From JAAYZK01 sp964535025 (GTDB taxonomy: Bacteria > Planctomycetota > Phycisphaerae > SM23-33 > FEN-1343): DNA of 27,210 nucleotides. The position numbers and the translations under genes were made by a program. Positions 1 through 9,400 of the stretch are shown here, piece after piece (the first letter of the stretch is position 1; each line of letters begins with the position of its first letter). Below the pieces are notes generated by a model, which worked only from the letters and a program-made list of their open reading frames with translations, did not search any database and had not been told where the DNA came from. Where the stretch lies: positions 1 through 27,210 of the forward strand of contig CAZHRW010000051.1 of the NCBI GenBank assembly GCA_964535025.1, written 5' to 3'.

Positions 1-3000
1 GTCGCCTTTGGCCTGCGTGGCGCCGCCGGGCGTGCCGAAGTTCAGCTTGAGGATCGCGAAATCGTCGAGGTCCACGTCCCCGTCGCCGTCGGCGTCGCCG
101 GGCTTGACCTGGGGTACGGCCGCGGCGCCCCAGCGGGGCACGTCGCGGACGCCGTCGCCGTCGAAGTCGCTGTCGCGGAAGGCGACGGTGTCGATCGTCG
201 TGCCGAGGTCGCCGCCGTCAGCGGCCGCCCCGACGGCCGGGCTGGTCGGCTGGAGGGCCAGGTCGAGCGTGTAATCGGTGTTGTCCTTCCAGTTGATCAC
301 GAAGCCGGCCTTGAAGGTGGTCATCTCCGGCTTGGGCACATCGAACTCGATCCAGTCGGGCCCGACGGCGGTGACGGTGCGGACGACGCCGTCCCAATCG
401 ATCTCGATGTGATCGCCGACGGACAGGCCCGTCAGCGCGCCGGGATCCATGATGACCCGTGTGGGCGTGTACTCCATTACCCGGTGGGCATCGGCGCGGT
501 GATAGCTGACCGGCGCGTTGACGAATGCCGGCGGGCCGTACTGACTGTGCAGTTCCAGCCCGTAGGTCTGAACCGTCGCCAGCGGGGCGTTCCAGGTGCC
601 GGGGACATGAGCGACGGCCTCGGCGAGTCCGTCTGCGGTATAGAACAGGTTGTAATCGCTGTTGAAGACGGTGTGCTCGTCGGTCCTCCCGTACGCGCCG
701 CCGCTGTGGCCGAGGAAGAAGATGTTGTCGGTGAAGTTGAAGATGTCGCCGGAGGTGTTGACGGCCCCATAACCGGGGAACATCAGCGTGTTGCCCTCGA
801 GCCGAACGTCGAAGGTCGACTGGTGCCCGGCGATGACCATATAGGCGTGGCAGCCGACGATGGCGTTGTTACGATAGGTCACCCCGTCGGTTTCGGCCAT
901 CATGATCGACTGGCCGGCGTTGAAGATGAAGTTCTCCTCGAACAGCAGGTCATCCACGTCGCCGTAGGTCTGCACATTGTCGGCGTGGCCCCACATCATG
1001 TGGCCGTGGATATAGTTGCGGCGGAGCGTGACGTTGTTGAGGTTGACGATGATCCCGTCGTGGGTGTTGGTGTCGACCTCGTTTTCCTCGATGAGCGTGT
1101 TGCCGGCGGCATCTCCGTTGGAGATGCCGGTGGAGTTGTGGCCGACGTAGTTGCGGGTGTAGTGGCCGTAGTGGTTGCAGCGGCCGTAGATGCCGGTGCC
1201 GCCGTTGTGGTGGATCATGCAGTTGCAGACGGTGATGTGGTGGGCACCGGCCGACCAGCTTCCCACGCCGTGGCTGTCGTTGTGGCGGATCTCCAGCCCG
1301 TCGATGATCCAGTGGCTCTGCCGGCCCCAGCCGATCAGGAACGGCCCGTACTCGGTCGAGCCCTCGACCAGATGGGCGGCCGGGTCGTCGCTGTCGGACG
1401 GCCAGAGAAAGACGCGATACGTCCCGTCGCCGTTATCGGCCACGGCCCAGTCGCCGGGCTCGTCGATCAGCTCGACCTTGTTCTGCAGCCAGTAGAGGTC
1501 CTCGGCGTCGGGGGTCCAGCCGTAGCCCAGGTCGGCGAAGGTGATCGTCGAGCCGGTGTGGGTGAGGATCTCGCGGGTGTGGTGGGTGGTGCCGGTGGTG
1601 ATCCACATGAACACCTCCCCGCCGTCGGACCAGTACCCGTCGGGTTCGGTGATATTGACGGGGTCGTAGAGGCTGGTGGTCGTGCCGCCGTCGGCGGGGC
1701 TGAGCCAGGGCGTGCGGGCCTTGGTCAGCGGCTGGTTGTCCTCGAAGAGCCTCGTCGGTTTCCAGCCGATGTCGGCGCGATGGATGTTGGCGACATTGGG
1801 GTTGTTGTTCACGTCGGCGGCGCTGCAGGCGGTCCAGCCGGCCACCTCGCCGGCGCCGCTGACGATAGGATGCTCGCCCGCCGCGGCGGCGATCGTGATC
1901 GGGCTGCCCTCGTAGCCGCTGGTCGGCAGGCCGACCGCCTCGCGGTAGATGCCGTCGTGGACGATGATCGTGTCGCCGTATTTGACGGCGGAGACGGCCT
2001 TGGCGATCGTCCGGAACGGGGCGGTTTCGCCGCCGTCGTTGGCGTCGTCGCCATTGACGGCATCGACGTGGTAGACCGCCGGCGGCTGGTAGGCGGCGAC
2101 GGTGACGGTGACGGTATCGGTCCGTGTCAGCCCGTCGTTATCGGTGACGGTCAGCGTGATGTCGTGGACGCCGACGGTCAGCGTCACCACGGCGGTTTCA
2201 CCGGTGGCGATCTCGACGTCGTCTTCGGTCCAGACCCAACTGACGATGGTCCCGTCGGGGTCGGACGAGCCCGATCCGTCCAGCGTCACCTCGGTGTCGC
2301 CCGAATCGGTGGTGTCGGCGACGGACTGGTCGGGCCCGGCGTCGGCCTCGGGGGTGCCGGCGGCGATGGGAGTTACGTCGACGATCATCGTGTCGCTGTC
2401 GGTCAGTCCGTCCTCGTCGCTGACGGTCAGGGTGATCTCGTGCGTCGCGACGTCGAGCGAGACGACCGGGGCGATGCCCCGGGCGATCTCGAGGCCGCCG
2501 TCGCTCCACGTATGGGTCAGCAGGACGCCGTCGGCGTCGGCGGAGGCGGCCCCGTCGAGCCGGACGTCCTCGAGGCCGTCCTCGTCGTTATCGACGACGA
2601 CCTGGTCGGCCCCCGCGTCGGCGACCGGCGGGATCGCGCCGCCGCCGGCGCGGGTCGCGGTCGCGGCGAAGATCGTCAGGCCGCGGGCGGCCCAGTTCAG
2701 CGTCGGGTCGACGTCCTCGATGCGAAACCCCCAGAGCATCTTGCCCGCATCCAGCGGCAGGGGGGCGTCGAACGTGAACAGCCTGGACGTCCCGCCGCGC
2801 ACGGTCCCCGTCGAGCCGCTGGTGGTGTTGCAGATCTGCGTCATCGTCCGCGCCTCGACGAAACCCGCCGGTGCCGGCTCGTCCATGACCGGCCCGCTGC
2901 CGCCCGAGTCGGTCGAGAAGCTGTACAGGACCGCCTCGTCGGACCCGTCCGGGCCGTACAGGGCGACGATCCGCGCGTTACGCGCCCGGTTCGACAGGTC

Positions 3001-3570
3001 CATGGCCGCCAGGACGAAATTGACGTCGCTGTAAGCCTGCTGCTGGGTGGGCGGCAGCTCGACGACGACGCTGCTGATCTGCCAGTCGTTCCTGTTGTGC
3101 ATTGCCCCGATGCACACGACGTTCGACAGCAGGGAATAGTCGGTCGGATCGGCGGTTTCGGTCCAGTTGCCCGGCAGCGTGCCGTTGCCGACCAGCGAGG
3201 CGACGTGGTAGAGCCGGTCGGCGGCGGCGATCACGCCGTCGTCCGGCAGGCCCTGGTCGCCCGACAGGTACAGGGGATGGTTCCACTGGGTGGGCGTGGA
3301 ATAGGCGAAGTCGGCGCCGTACCCGTTGGCGACCAGCCAGTTGGACTGCGCCAGGACGTAGGCGCCGTTGCCGTCGGGCAGGCCGCCAAACAGATCCACA
3401 AAATCGTGGCTGCCGTCGTTGAGGCAGACGCGGTGCTCGGCCGGGCCGCACACGGCGTCGATGTTGAACGCCGCGGTCAGGTCCAGCGGCGTCTGGGCCG
3501 TCTGGGCGAACGCCGGCGCGCAGATCAGTAAACCCAGTAGTATCAAGGACGTGCGCATAATCTCCCTCAT
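1..3570 (-). CDS. Secreted multidomain protein: novel N-domain, PKD-like repeats, parallel beta-helix, dockerin (3' end cut by window)
   Basis: I translated the minus strand from the ATG at 3570, chosen because GGAGAGG lies 4 bases upstream; a second in-frame ATG is at 3558. The frame stays open to base 1, so the C-terminus is missing after about 1,190 codons. Residues 1-22 form a signal peptide ending AFA. Residues about 25-290 match the N-terminal domain of the neighbouring 3667-5019 product. Two PKD-like repeats follow (about 313-400 and 402-495; ADAGxDQ...LTVxDxDGLT). Near 500 comes a beta-helix leader (VDAVNGDDANDG...PFRTIAKAV), then Asn/Gly-rich right-handed beta-helix coils over about 760-1010. 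This architecture is common in polysaccharide lyases and surface adhesins. The last visible segment is the first Ca-binding half of a dockerin (DADGDGDVDLDDFAIL). A carbohydrate-active or surface role is inferred; no catalytic residues were identified. The long plus-strand reading frame opposite this gene is a codon-bias shadow. Confidence 0.9.
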   Translation of the reverse strand, partial: MREIMRTSLILLGLLICAPAFAQTAQTPLDLTAAFNIDAVCGPAEHRVCLNDGSHDFVDLFGGLPDGNGAYVLAQSNWLVANGYGADFAYSTPTQWNHPLYLSGDQGLPDDGVIAAADRLYHVASLVGNGTLPGNWTETADPTDYSLLSNVVCIGAMHNRNDWQISSVVVELPPTQQQAYSDVNFVLAAMDLSNRARNARIVALYGPDGSDEAVLYSFSTDSGGSGPVMDEPAPAGFVEARTMTQICNTTSGSTGTVRGGTSRLFTFDAPLPLDAGKMLWGFRIEDVDPTLNWAARGLTIFAATATRAGGGAIPPVADAGADQVVVDNDEDGLEDVRLDGAASADADGVLLTHTWSDGGLEIARGIAPVVSLDVATHEITLTVSDEDGLTDSDTMIVDVTPIAAGTPEADAGPDQSVADTTDSGDTEVTLDGSGSSDPDGTIVSWVWTEDDVEIATGETAVVTLTVGVHDITLTVTDNDGLTRTDTVTVTVAAYQPPAVYHVDAVNGDDANDGGETAPFRTIAKAVSAVKYGDTIIVHDGIYREAVGLPTSGYEGSPITIAAAAGEHPIVSGAGEVAGWTACSAADVNNNPNVANIHRADIGWKPTRLFEDNQPLTKARTPWLSPADGGTTTSLYDPVNITEPDGYWSDGGEVFMWITTGTTHHTREILTHTGSTITFADLGYGWTPDAEDLYWLQNKVELIDEPGDWAVADNGDGTYRVFLWPSDSDDPAAHLVEGSTEYGPFLIGWGRQSHWIIDGLEIRHNDSHGVGSWSAGAHHITVCNCMIHHNGGTGIYGRCNHYGHYTRNYVGHNSTGISNGDAAGNTLIEENEVDTNTHDGIIVNLNNVTLRRNYIHGHMMWGHADNVQTYGDVDDLLFEENFIFNAGQSIMMAETDGVTYRNNAIVGCHAYMVIAGHQSTFDVRLEGNTLMFPGYGAVNTSGDIFNFTDNIFFLGHSGGAYGRTDEHTVFNSDYNLFYTADGLAEAVAHVPGTWNAPLATVQTYGLELHSQYGPPAFVNAPVSYHRADAHRVMEYTPTRVIMDPGALTGLSVGDHIEIDWDGVVRTVTAVGPDWIEFDVPKPEMTTFKAGFVINWKDNTDYTLDLALQPTSPAVGAAADGGDLGTTIDTVAFRDSDFDGDGVRDVPRWGAAAVPQVKPGDADGDGDVDLDDFAILKLNFGTPGGATQAKGD

Positions 3571-3666
3571 AGTCCTCTCCTTAGCGGTACGGGAACCCGC
3601 TTGTCCAGAATGAAAGATACAATTCCTGTGGCCTGAAGGTCTTATGGAATGTCTACGTCGCGTGTG

Positions 3667-5019
3667 TCAACGTCTCAGCGGCTGCATGCCGTCGTCGTGG
3701 ATCGGAAAGCGCTCCGGCGGTCCGACCTCCGGCGGGTCCGGCAGTTCCGGCGGCGGCGGCGACCCGGGCGGTTGGGGCGGTTCCCACGGCTCGGGCGGCC
3801 TGGGCGGCTCGGCGAGCGGCGCGGGCCGTTCGGGCGGGGCCACGACGACCGTGACCACGTCCGTCCTGGTTGCCCCGTCACCGTCGGTGACCGTCAGCAT
3901 CACCCTGTGCGAGCCGACTGTCAAGGCCACGATCGGCACAACGCCCACGGCGAGGGGAACGCTGTCGCTCCAGACGTGCGCCAGCAGCGGGCCCTCGGCG
4001 TCGGCCGAGCCCGACCCGTCGAGGCGGACCCAGGCGGCCCCGTCGCCGTCTTCGTCGACGAGCATTATATCACGCCCCGCGTTGGCGACGGGGGGCGTGT
4101 TCGCTTTTCCCGGCCGCGACGCCGTCGCCGCGAAGATCGTCAACCCCCGCGCCGCGCCGTCGAGCTCGGGCCGGGTGTCCTCGATGCGAAAGCCCCACAG
4201 CGCCTCGGCCGTCTCCAGCGGCAGGGGATCGGCGAACTCGATGAAGGCGCCCCCGGGCTTGACGATGGCGCCGGTCGGGCCCAGCGCGGCGCTGTAACGC
4301 CGTTCGAACGGATGCAGCGCCGCGAACCCCGCCGGCGGGGCCTGGGTCATCAGCGGAGCGTTGGCGCCCTCGTCGCCGAACTCGTGCAGCACGTGCTCGA
4401 CGGTTCCGTCGGGCCCGTACAGCGCGACGATCCGCATGTGGGCCGCCCGGTAGGGCGTGTCCAGGGCGGCCAGGACGAAGTTGACGGTCTCGTAGGAGCC
4501 CTTCTGCCGGTCGGGCAGTTCCACCGTCACCGACGCGATCTGCCAGGTGGCGCGATCGTGCAGGGCGCCGACCGTGATGCAGTTGGGCCGCACGTCCAGC
4601 GTCGTCGGGTCGTCCGCCTCCGTCCAGTCGCCGATCAGCGTGGCGTTGCCGAACACGGACGGCAAGTGATAGAGCCGATCAGCCCCGCGCAGCACCCCGT
4701 CGGACGGCAGGCCGTCGTCGGCGTTGTACAATCTCGGGTGGCCGGCCGTCCCCGGCAGCGAATACGCATACGTGGGCCCGTTTGAGGCGGCGAGAAGCCA
4801 CTGGCCGTCGGCGACCACCAGCACGCCGTTGCCGGCGGGCATCCCCCCGAACAACTCCGCCAGATCCGCGTCCCCGTCGGCCAGGCACACCTGGTACTCC
4901 CGCGGCCCGCACACGGCATCCATGTTGAACCCGCCGGACAGATCCAGCGGCACCACCGTCCGCCCCGCCGCCGGCGCGGCCAGGACAACCATCAATACCC
5001 CTGCCCATCGGCTCAGCAT
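3667..5019 (-). CDS. Secreted PKD-domain protein with proline-rich tail, paralogue of the 1-3570 product
   Basis: This is a 450-residue protein. The start at 5019 gives a clean signal peptide (MLSRWAGVLMVVLAAPAAG). An upstream in-frame ATG at 5040 would only add MQGGGDR. Residues about 24-290 align with the neighbouring gene's N-domain: shared FN.DAVCGP.E, LFGG.P.GNG, GLP.DGV...ADRLYH, WQI.SV.VELP, VNFVLAA.D and ALYGPDG. One PKD-like domain follows (about 307-393; PPVANAGRD...LTVTDGDGATRTD). Residues 394-450 are a proline-rich tail (PPRPPEPWEPP...) with no dockerin or beta-helix. It looks like a truncated or reshuffled paralogue. A 96-bp gap separates it from the downstream gene, so they could be cotranscribed. 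A run of nine G on the coding strand lies just upstream of the start. Molecular function is unknown. Confidence 0.88.
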   Translation of the reverse strand: MLSRWAGVLMVVLAAPAAGRTVVPLDLSGGFNMDAVCGPREYQVCLADGDADLAELFGGMPAGNGVLVVADGQWLLAASNGPTYAYSLPGTAGHPRLYNADDGLPSDGVLRGADRLYHLPSVFGNATLIGDWTEADDPTTLDVRPNCITVGALHDRATWQIASVTVELPDRQKGSYETVNFVLAALDTPYRAAHMRIVALYGPDGTVEHVLHEFGDEGANAPLMTQAPPAGFAALHPFERRYSAALGPTGAIVKPGGAFIEFADPLPLETAEALWGFRIEDTRPELDGAARGLTIFAATASRPGKANTPPVANAGRDIMLVDEDGDGAAWVRLDGSGSADAEGPLLAHVWSDSVPLAVGVVPIVALTVGSHRVMLTVTDGDGATRTDVVTVVVAPPERPAPLAEPPRPPEPWEPPQPPGSPPPPELPDPPEVGPPERFPIHDDGMQPLRR

Positions 5020-5026
5020 CCTGTCA

Positions 5027-5035
5027 CCCCCCCCC
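5027..5035 (-). repeat. Homopolymeric G9 tract next to a start codon
   Basis: Nine consecutive C on the plus strand read as G9 in the leader of the 3667-5019 gene, ending 7 bases (TGACAGG) before the chosen ATG. The tract overlaps the likely ribosome-binding region. It also lies between that ATG and an upstream ATG at 5040 which is in frame only at the present tract length. Such tracts can slip in replication. Confidence 0.6.
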
Positions 5036-5142
5036 TGCATCCTCCACCGATATTGTTGGCGGCGCACGGCGGGAAAACCCGGCTCGCGGCGGACCGGTGA
5101 ACGAAGCGTTGCGCAAACCTCGCGTAAACACACATCTATGAC

Positions 5143-5170
5143 TTGACAGCTACCGGAGTGCTGGTATAGT
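5143..5170 (+). promoter_or_regulatory. Sigma-70-like promoter for the TIGR03032-family gene
   Basis: A perfect -35 box TTGACA (5143-5148) is followed by a 16-base spacer and TATAGT (5165-5170), which matches the -10 consensus at five of six positions. It lies about 50 bases upstream of the GTG at 5220, in an intergenic region between divergent genes. This is the best promoter match I noticed in the window. Confidence 0.65.
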
Positions 5171-5219
5171 AACCCTCTGTCGGTCGAGTGTTTGGACGGC
5201 CCTTCTCTATTGTGCGAGT

Positions 5220-6332
5220 GTGCGGGTGAGCCAGGTCGAACGGGTTATTCGGTGTGCCGCGTCGGAGGGCTTCGTGCGGTGGATGGCTTCGGCCGGCGGG
5301 TCGGTGGCGATCACAACGTACCAGGCCGGGCGCGTGGTGCTGTTGGGGTTCAACGGGCGCGAGGTGACGGTGCTGCCCCGCGAGTTGGCCAAGCCGATGG
5401 GCATGGCCGCCCGCGGCGACGCGCTGGCGATCGCCTGCCGGCGGGACGTGATGGTGTTCGCCAACAGTCCCATTTTGGCGCCGCATTATCCGCAGGAAAA
5501 CTGCGGCCGATACGATTCGCTCTTCCTGCCGCGGACGAACTACCTGACCGGGGATCTGAATCTCCACGACATCGCTTTCGGCGACGAGGGCCTGTGGGCG
5601 GTGAACACCCGCTTCAGTTGCCTGTCGCTGGTGGGCCGCGATTACAGCTTCGAGCCGCGATGGAAGCCCCCGTTCGTCTCGCAGGTGGTCCCGGAGGACC
5701 GTTGCCACCTCAACGGGCTGGCGATGCTGGACGGGCGTCCCAAGTACGTCACCGCGCACGGCACCCACGACGAAGCCGGGGCGTGGCGGGAGACCAAGGC
5801 CGACGGGGGCGTGCTGATCGACGTCGACACGGGCGAGTGCGCCCTGACCGGTCTGTGCATGCCCCACTCGCCGCGGCGCCATGACGGGGCGTGGTGGCTG
5901 CTCAACTCCGGCCGCGGGCAGTTGTGCCGCGTCGACCCCGAGCGGGGAACCTACGAGGTCGTCTGTGTCCTGCCCGGCTACGCCCGGGGGCTGTGCTTCA
6001 CCGGGCACTACGCCCTGGTGGGCCTGTCCCAGGTCCGCAGCAGCCACGCGTTCGAGGGGCTGCCGGTGCAGGAGGACCACAAGCAGCTCGTGTGCGGCGT
6101 GGCGGTGGTGGACCTGGAGACGGGCGAGAACCTGGGGATGTTCGAGTTCACCGACGGCTGTGACGAGCTGTACGACGTGGCGTTCCTGCCCGAGGTGCTC
6201 CGCCCGTCGATTCTGAACATGACGCACCCGGTCGTCCAGCAGGCGGTGACGGCGCCGGGGTTCGCGTATTGGCTGTACGAGACCGACAAGGAGACCGCCG
6301 GCGATCAGGCCGTCGGACCGAAGAAGACCTAG
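5220..6332 (+). CDS. TIGR03032-family (DUF4915-type) protein
   Basis: This is a 370-residue protein with no signal peptide or membrane segment. It has the composition of a beta-propeller-like fold: repeated blocks such as GLWAVNTRFSCLSLV, HLNGLAMLDGRPKYVTAHG, WWLLNSGRGQLCRVD and VLPGYARGLCF. These fit the TIGR03032 family as I know it, whose members are about 350-400 residues and of unknown biochemical function, although some are annotated without strong support as tetratricopeptide-related. The GTG at 5220 is the most upstream plausible start, with a second GTG six bases later. Neither has a strong Shine-Dalgarno, so the exact N-terminus is uncertain. A strong promoter precedes it. The giant repeat protein gene begins 74 bases downstream on the same strand, and cotranscription is possible. 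Cytoplasmic location is inferred from the lack of an export signal. Confidence 0.82.
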   Translation: MRVSQVERVIRCAASEGFVRWMASAGGSVAITTYQAGRVVLLGFNGREVTVLPRELAKPMGMAARGDALAIACRRDVMVFANSPILAPHYPQENCGRYDSLFLPRTNYLTGDLNLHDIAFGDEGLWAVNTRFSCLSLVGRDYSFEPRWKPPFVSQVVPEDRCHLNGLAMLDGRPKYVTAHGTHDEAGAWRETKADGGVLIDVDTGECALTGLCMPHSPRRHDGAWWLLNSGRGQLCRVDPERGTYEVVCVLPGYARGLCFTGHYALVGLSQVRSSHAFEGLPVQEDHKQLVCGVAVVDLETGENLGMFEFTDGCDELYDVAFLPEVLRPSILNMTHPVVQQAVTAPGFAYWLYETDKETAGDQAVGPKKT

Positions 6333-6406
6333 AACGAGGGAACAGGACCATCTGTCTCAAAGCGGGCCGCGGGGTTCGCCGGGCCGATGGGGAGGACACA
6401 GCAACG

Positions 6407-9400
6407 ATGGGGTATGATCTGCATCACCACGGGCGCGATGACCGCGCGATCCACGGCGCCGAGGTGCCGACCGATCTGGAGACGTTGGAACAGCGCCTCA
6501 TGCTGGACGGCGTGGTGCCCTATGGGCCGCAACTGCCGGTGACCGGGCCGTCCGGGTCCGCCATGGACTCGGCCGTGGCCATGGACGCCGATGGGCAGTT
6601 CCGCGTCATCTGGGGCGACTCGGACAACTACGGGACCTACCAGGCCGGCGTCTTCGAGCGACTGTTCGGCTGGAGCGACGGCATCGACGACCCCGTCCAC
6701 CAGTTGGTCGGTCCGGTTGAGGACACTGGGTACCACGACGGCCTCAGCGGCCTCGATCTGGCCGCGGACGGCGACGGCGATTTCGTCGTGGTCTGGACCG
6801 AGGCGTCCCATGGGTACGACCCGTCCGGCCTGGACATCATGGCCCAGCGCTTCGACGCCTCGGGCACGGCCCTGACGCCCGCGTTCACCGTCGGCGAAGG
6901 CCAAGACGCGGCTGTCGCCATGGCCGACACCGGCGAGTTCGTCGTCGCCTGGTCGGCCTACGACGACGACCCGGCCGGCGTGCGCGCACGGTTCTACGAC
7001 GCCGAGGGCACCCCGACCAGCGCGGAGCTCCAACTGATGGATCGGTCCGTGGAGGGCGTGTCGGTGGCCATGGCCAACGACGGCGATCTCGTGCTGGGTT
7101 GGACTGAGTTGGGCTCGTACGGGTCCGACGCCACGATGTACTATCGCATGTTCGACGCCGCCGGCGTGCCGACCATCGCCGACCAGGTGCTCGGAAGCTT
7201 CGACAGCACTGACACCGTGCCTGCGCCGCTCGTCGCCGCCGATGCCGTCGGAAACGCCCTCGTCGTCTGGCCCGGCGGGGGCGATGGCATGGGGGGCGCC
7301 ACGAAGGTCTACGGGAGGTTTGTGGACGCCGCCGGCCGCTCGGTCTTGCCGCCCGTGGTGCTGGTCAGCGAACCGGGCGCGGGGGTATCCGACGTTGACG
7401 TGGCCATGGACGCTGCCGGCGGCTTCGTCGTGTCGTGGAACAGCTACGACGCCTATGCGATGTCGACCCGGCTGGTGGCCCAGCGCTTCGAGCCCACCGG
7501 CGTCGAGGCCGGGCCGCGGCTCGAGATCGCCGGCCGCAACGTCGGCGACGCTGAAGTCGCCCTGGACGCCGACGGCGATCTGGTCGCCATCTGGGGCCGT
7601 GGCATGTACAACGCGGGGGTGAACGTCCGCTTCTTTGACGCCGCCGACAATCCGACGGGGCCGACGGGACGGCTCATTCACGAATCGACCTCCATCGGGA
7701 TGTCGTATCCCGCCGTCGCCGCCGACGCCGACGGCGACTTCGTCGCCACGTGGCGGCAGTACGACGCCAACACGATGCGTCACGCCGTCTGGGCCCAGCG
7801 GTTCGCCGCCGACGGCAGCCCGCACGGCGCCCGCTTCCTCGTGGGTGTGCCCGACGGCTACTCGTACCTCAACGCCACCCCGGCCGTGGCCGTCGACGCC
7901 GACGGCGACTTCCTGATCGTCTGGGATAATGGCTACAACAGCATGTACGGCACGTACGACAGCATCGTCGGGCGCTTCTTCGACGCCGACGGCTATGCCC
8001 TGGGCGAGGAAGTGACGTTCGCGGGCGACCGGGCCGAAATGACGGTCAGCACACCCGCCGTGGCGATGGACGACGCGGGCAACTTCGTCGTCGCGTGGAG
8101 CGCGTACGACGGACCCACGGCGAACGGCAGCCTGATCGCCCAGCGGTTCGACGCGACCGGCATGCCGGTGGGCGACCCCATCGAGGTGGCCGAGGCCTAC
8201 ATGACGACGCTCCCGGCGCCGGCGGTCGGCATGGATGCCGACGGCGATTTCCTCGTGGCCCGTCCCGTCGGCGACGCCATGGACGGCGTGTCTCAGGTCG
8301 TCGGTCACTTCTACGACGCCGCCGGCGCCGCGGTCGGCGAGCCGGTGATGCTGGTGGACCACGACGGCATGGACAACGTGGCCGTGGCCATGGATGCCGC
8401 CGGGGCCTTCATACTGACCTGGAGCGACGGCGATCCCTACGGCGGAACCTACGACGATGACGACGGGCCGGGCATCATTGCCCAGCGCTTCGACGCCACC
8501 GGCCAGGCGGCCGGGCCCTTGCTGGCGGTCAGCGACGACTACGGCCATCCGGCGGTGGGCATGGACGCCGACGGCGACGCCGTGATCGTCTGGACGGAGT
8601 CCTACGCCCACGAACTGATGGCCCGCGCCCTGCCCGCCGGCGATTTCCGCGGCCTGATGGGCCTGCAGACCAACATGATCCACGGCGCCGCCAGCGACGC
8701 CAGGGTCGCCATGGATGCCGATGGTGACTACGTGATGGTCTGGAGCCGGTACGACATGATGTACGGGACGGACGTGTGGGCGCAGTTGTTCGACGCCGAC
8801 GGCACGCCTCGCGGCGAGCCGCTCGAGATCGCGACGATGTCGGGCGAGGACTCGTATGCCCTGGCGATGGACGCCGACGGCGATTTCATGATCGTGACCG
8901 CCATGGCGATCGATCCGGGCAACCCTGACAGCACCGATGTGATCCAGGCGCTGTTCTTCGATGCGGCGGGCACGCTGGTCGACCAGCGGATGCCGCTGAT
9001 TACCCCGGGGACTGCCGTCGATGACGTCGCGGTGGCCACGGACGACCAGGGCGGCTACGTCGTCGCCTGGAGCGCCCCGGCCGGTGCGTACGACGGGGGA
9101 ACCCTCTACGGCCAGCGCTTCAACGCCGCCGGGCCCGTCGGCTGGACCTTCGAGGTCGCCTCGAGCAGCGATCTGACCGGCGACGTGGCCGTGGCCATGG
9201 ACGCGACAGGGGACGCCACCGTGATCTGGGCGACGGGATCCTACGCTGGGGACGCAACGATCATGGCGCGCCAGTATCCCGCCGCCGGCCAGGCCGGCGC
9301 GGCGGGAGCCATCGCGATGACGGACAGCCAGGTCCTCGACACGGCCATCGCGATGGATGCCACGGGCAACGCCGTGGTCACCTGGAACCAGTACGCTGAC

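Noticed and set aside
409..3531. A 1,040-codon open frame on the plus strand
   Set aside because: It is antisense to the secreted beta-helix/dockerin gene, which has a signal peptide, PKD-like repeats and a Shine-Dalgarno. The plus frame has none of these.
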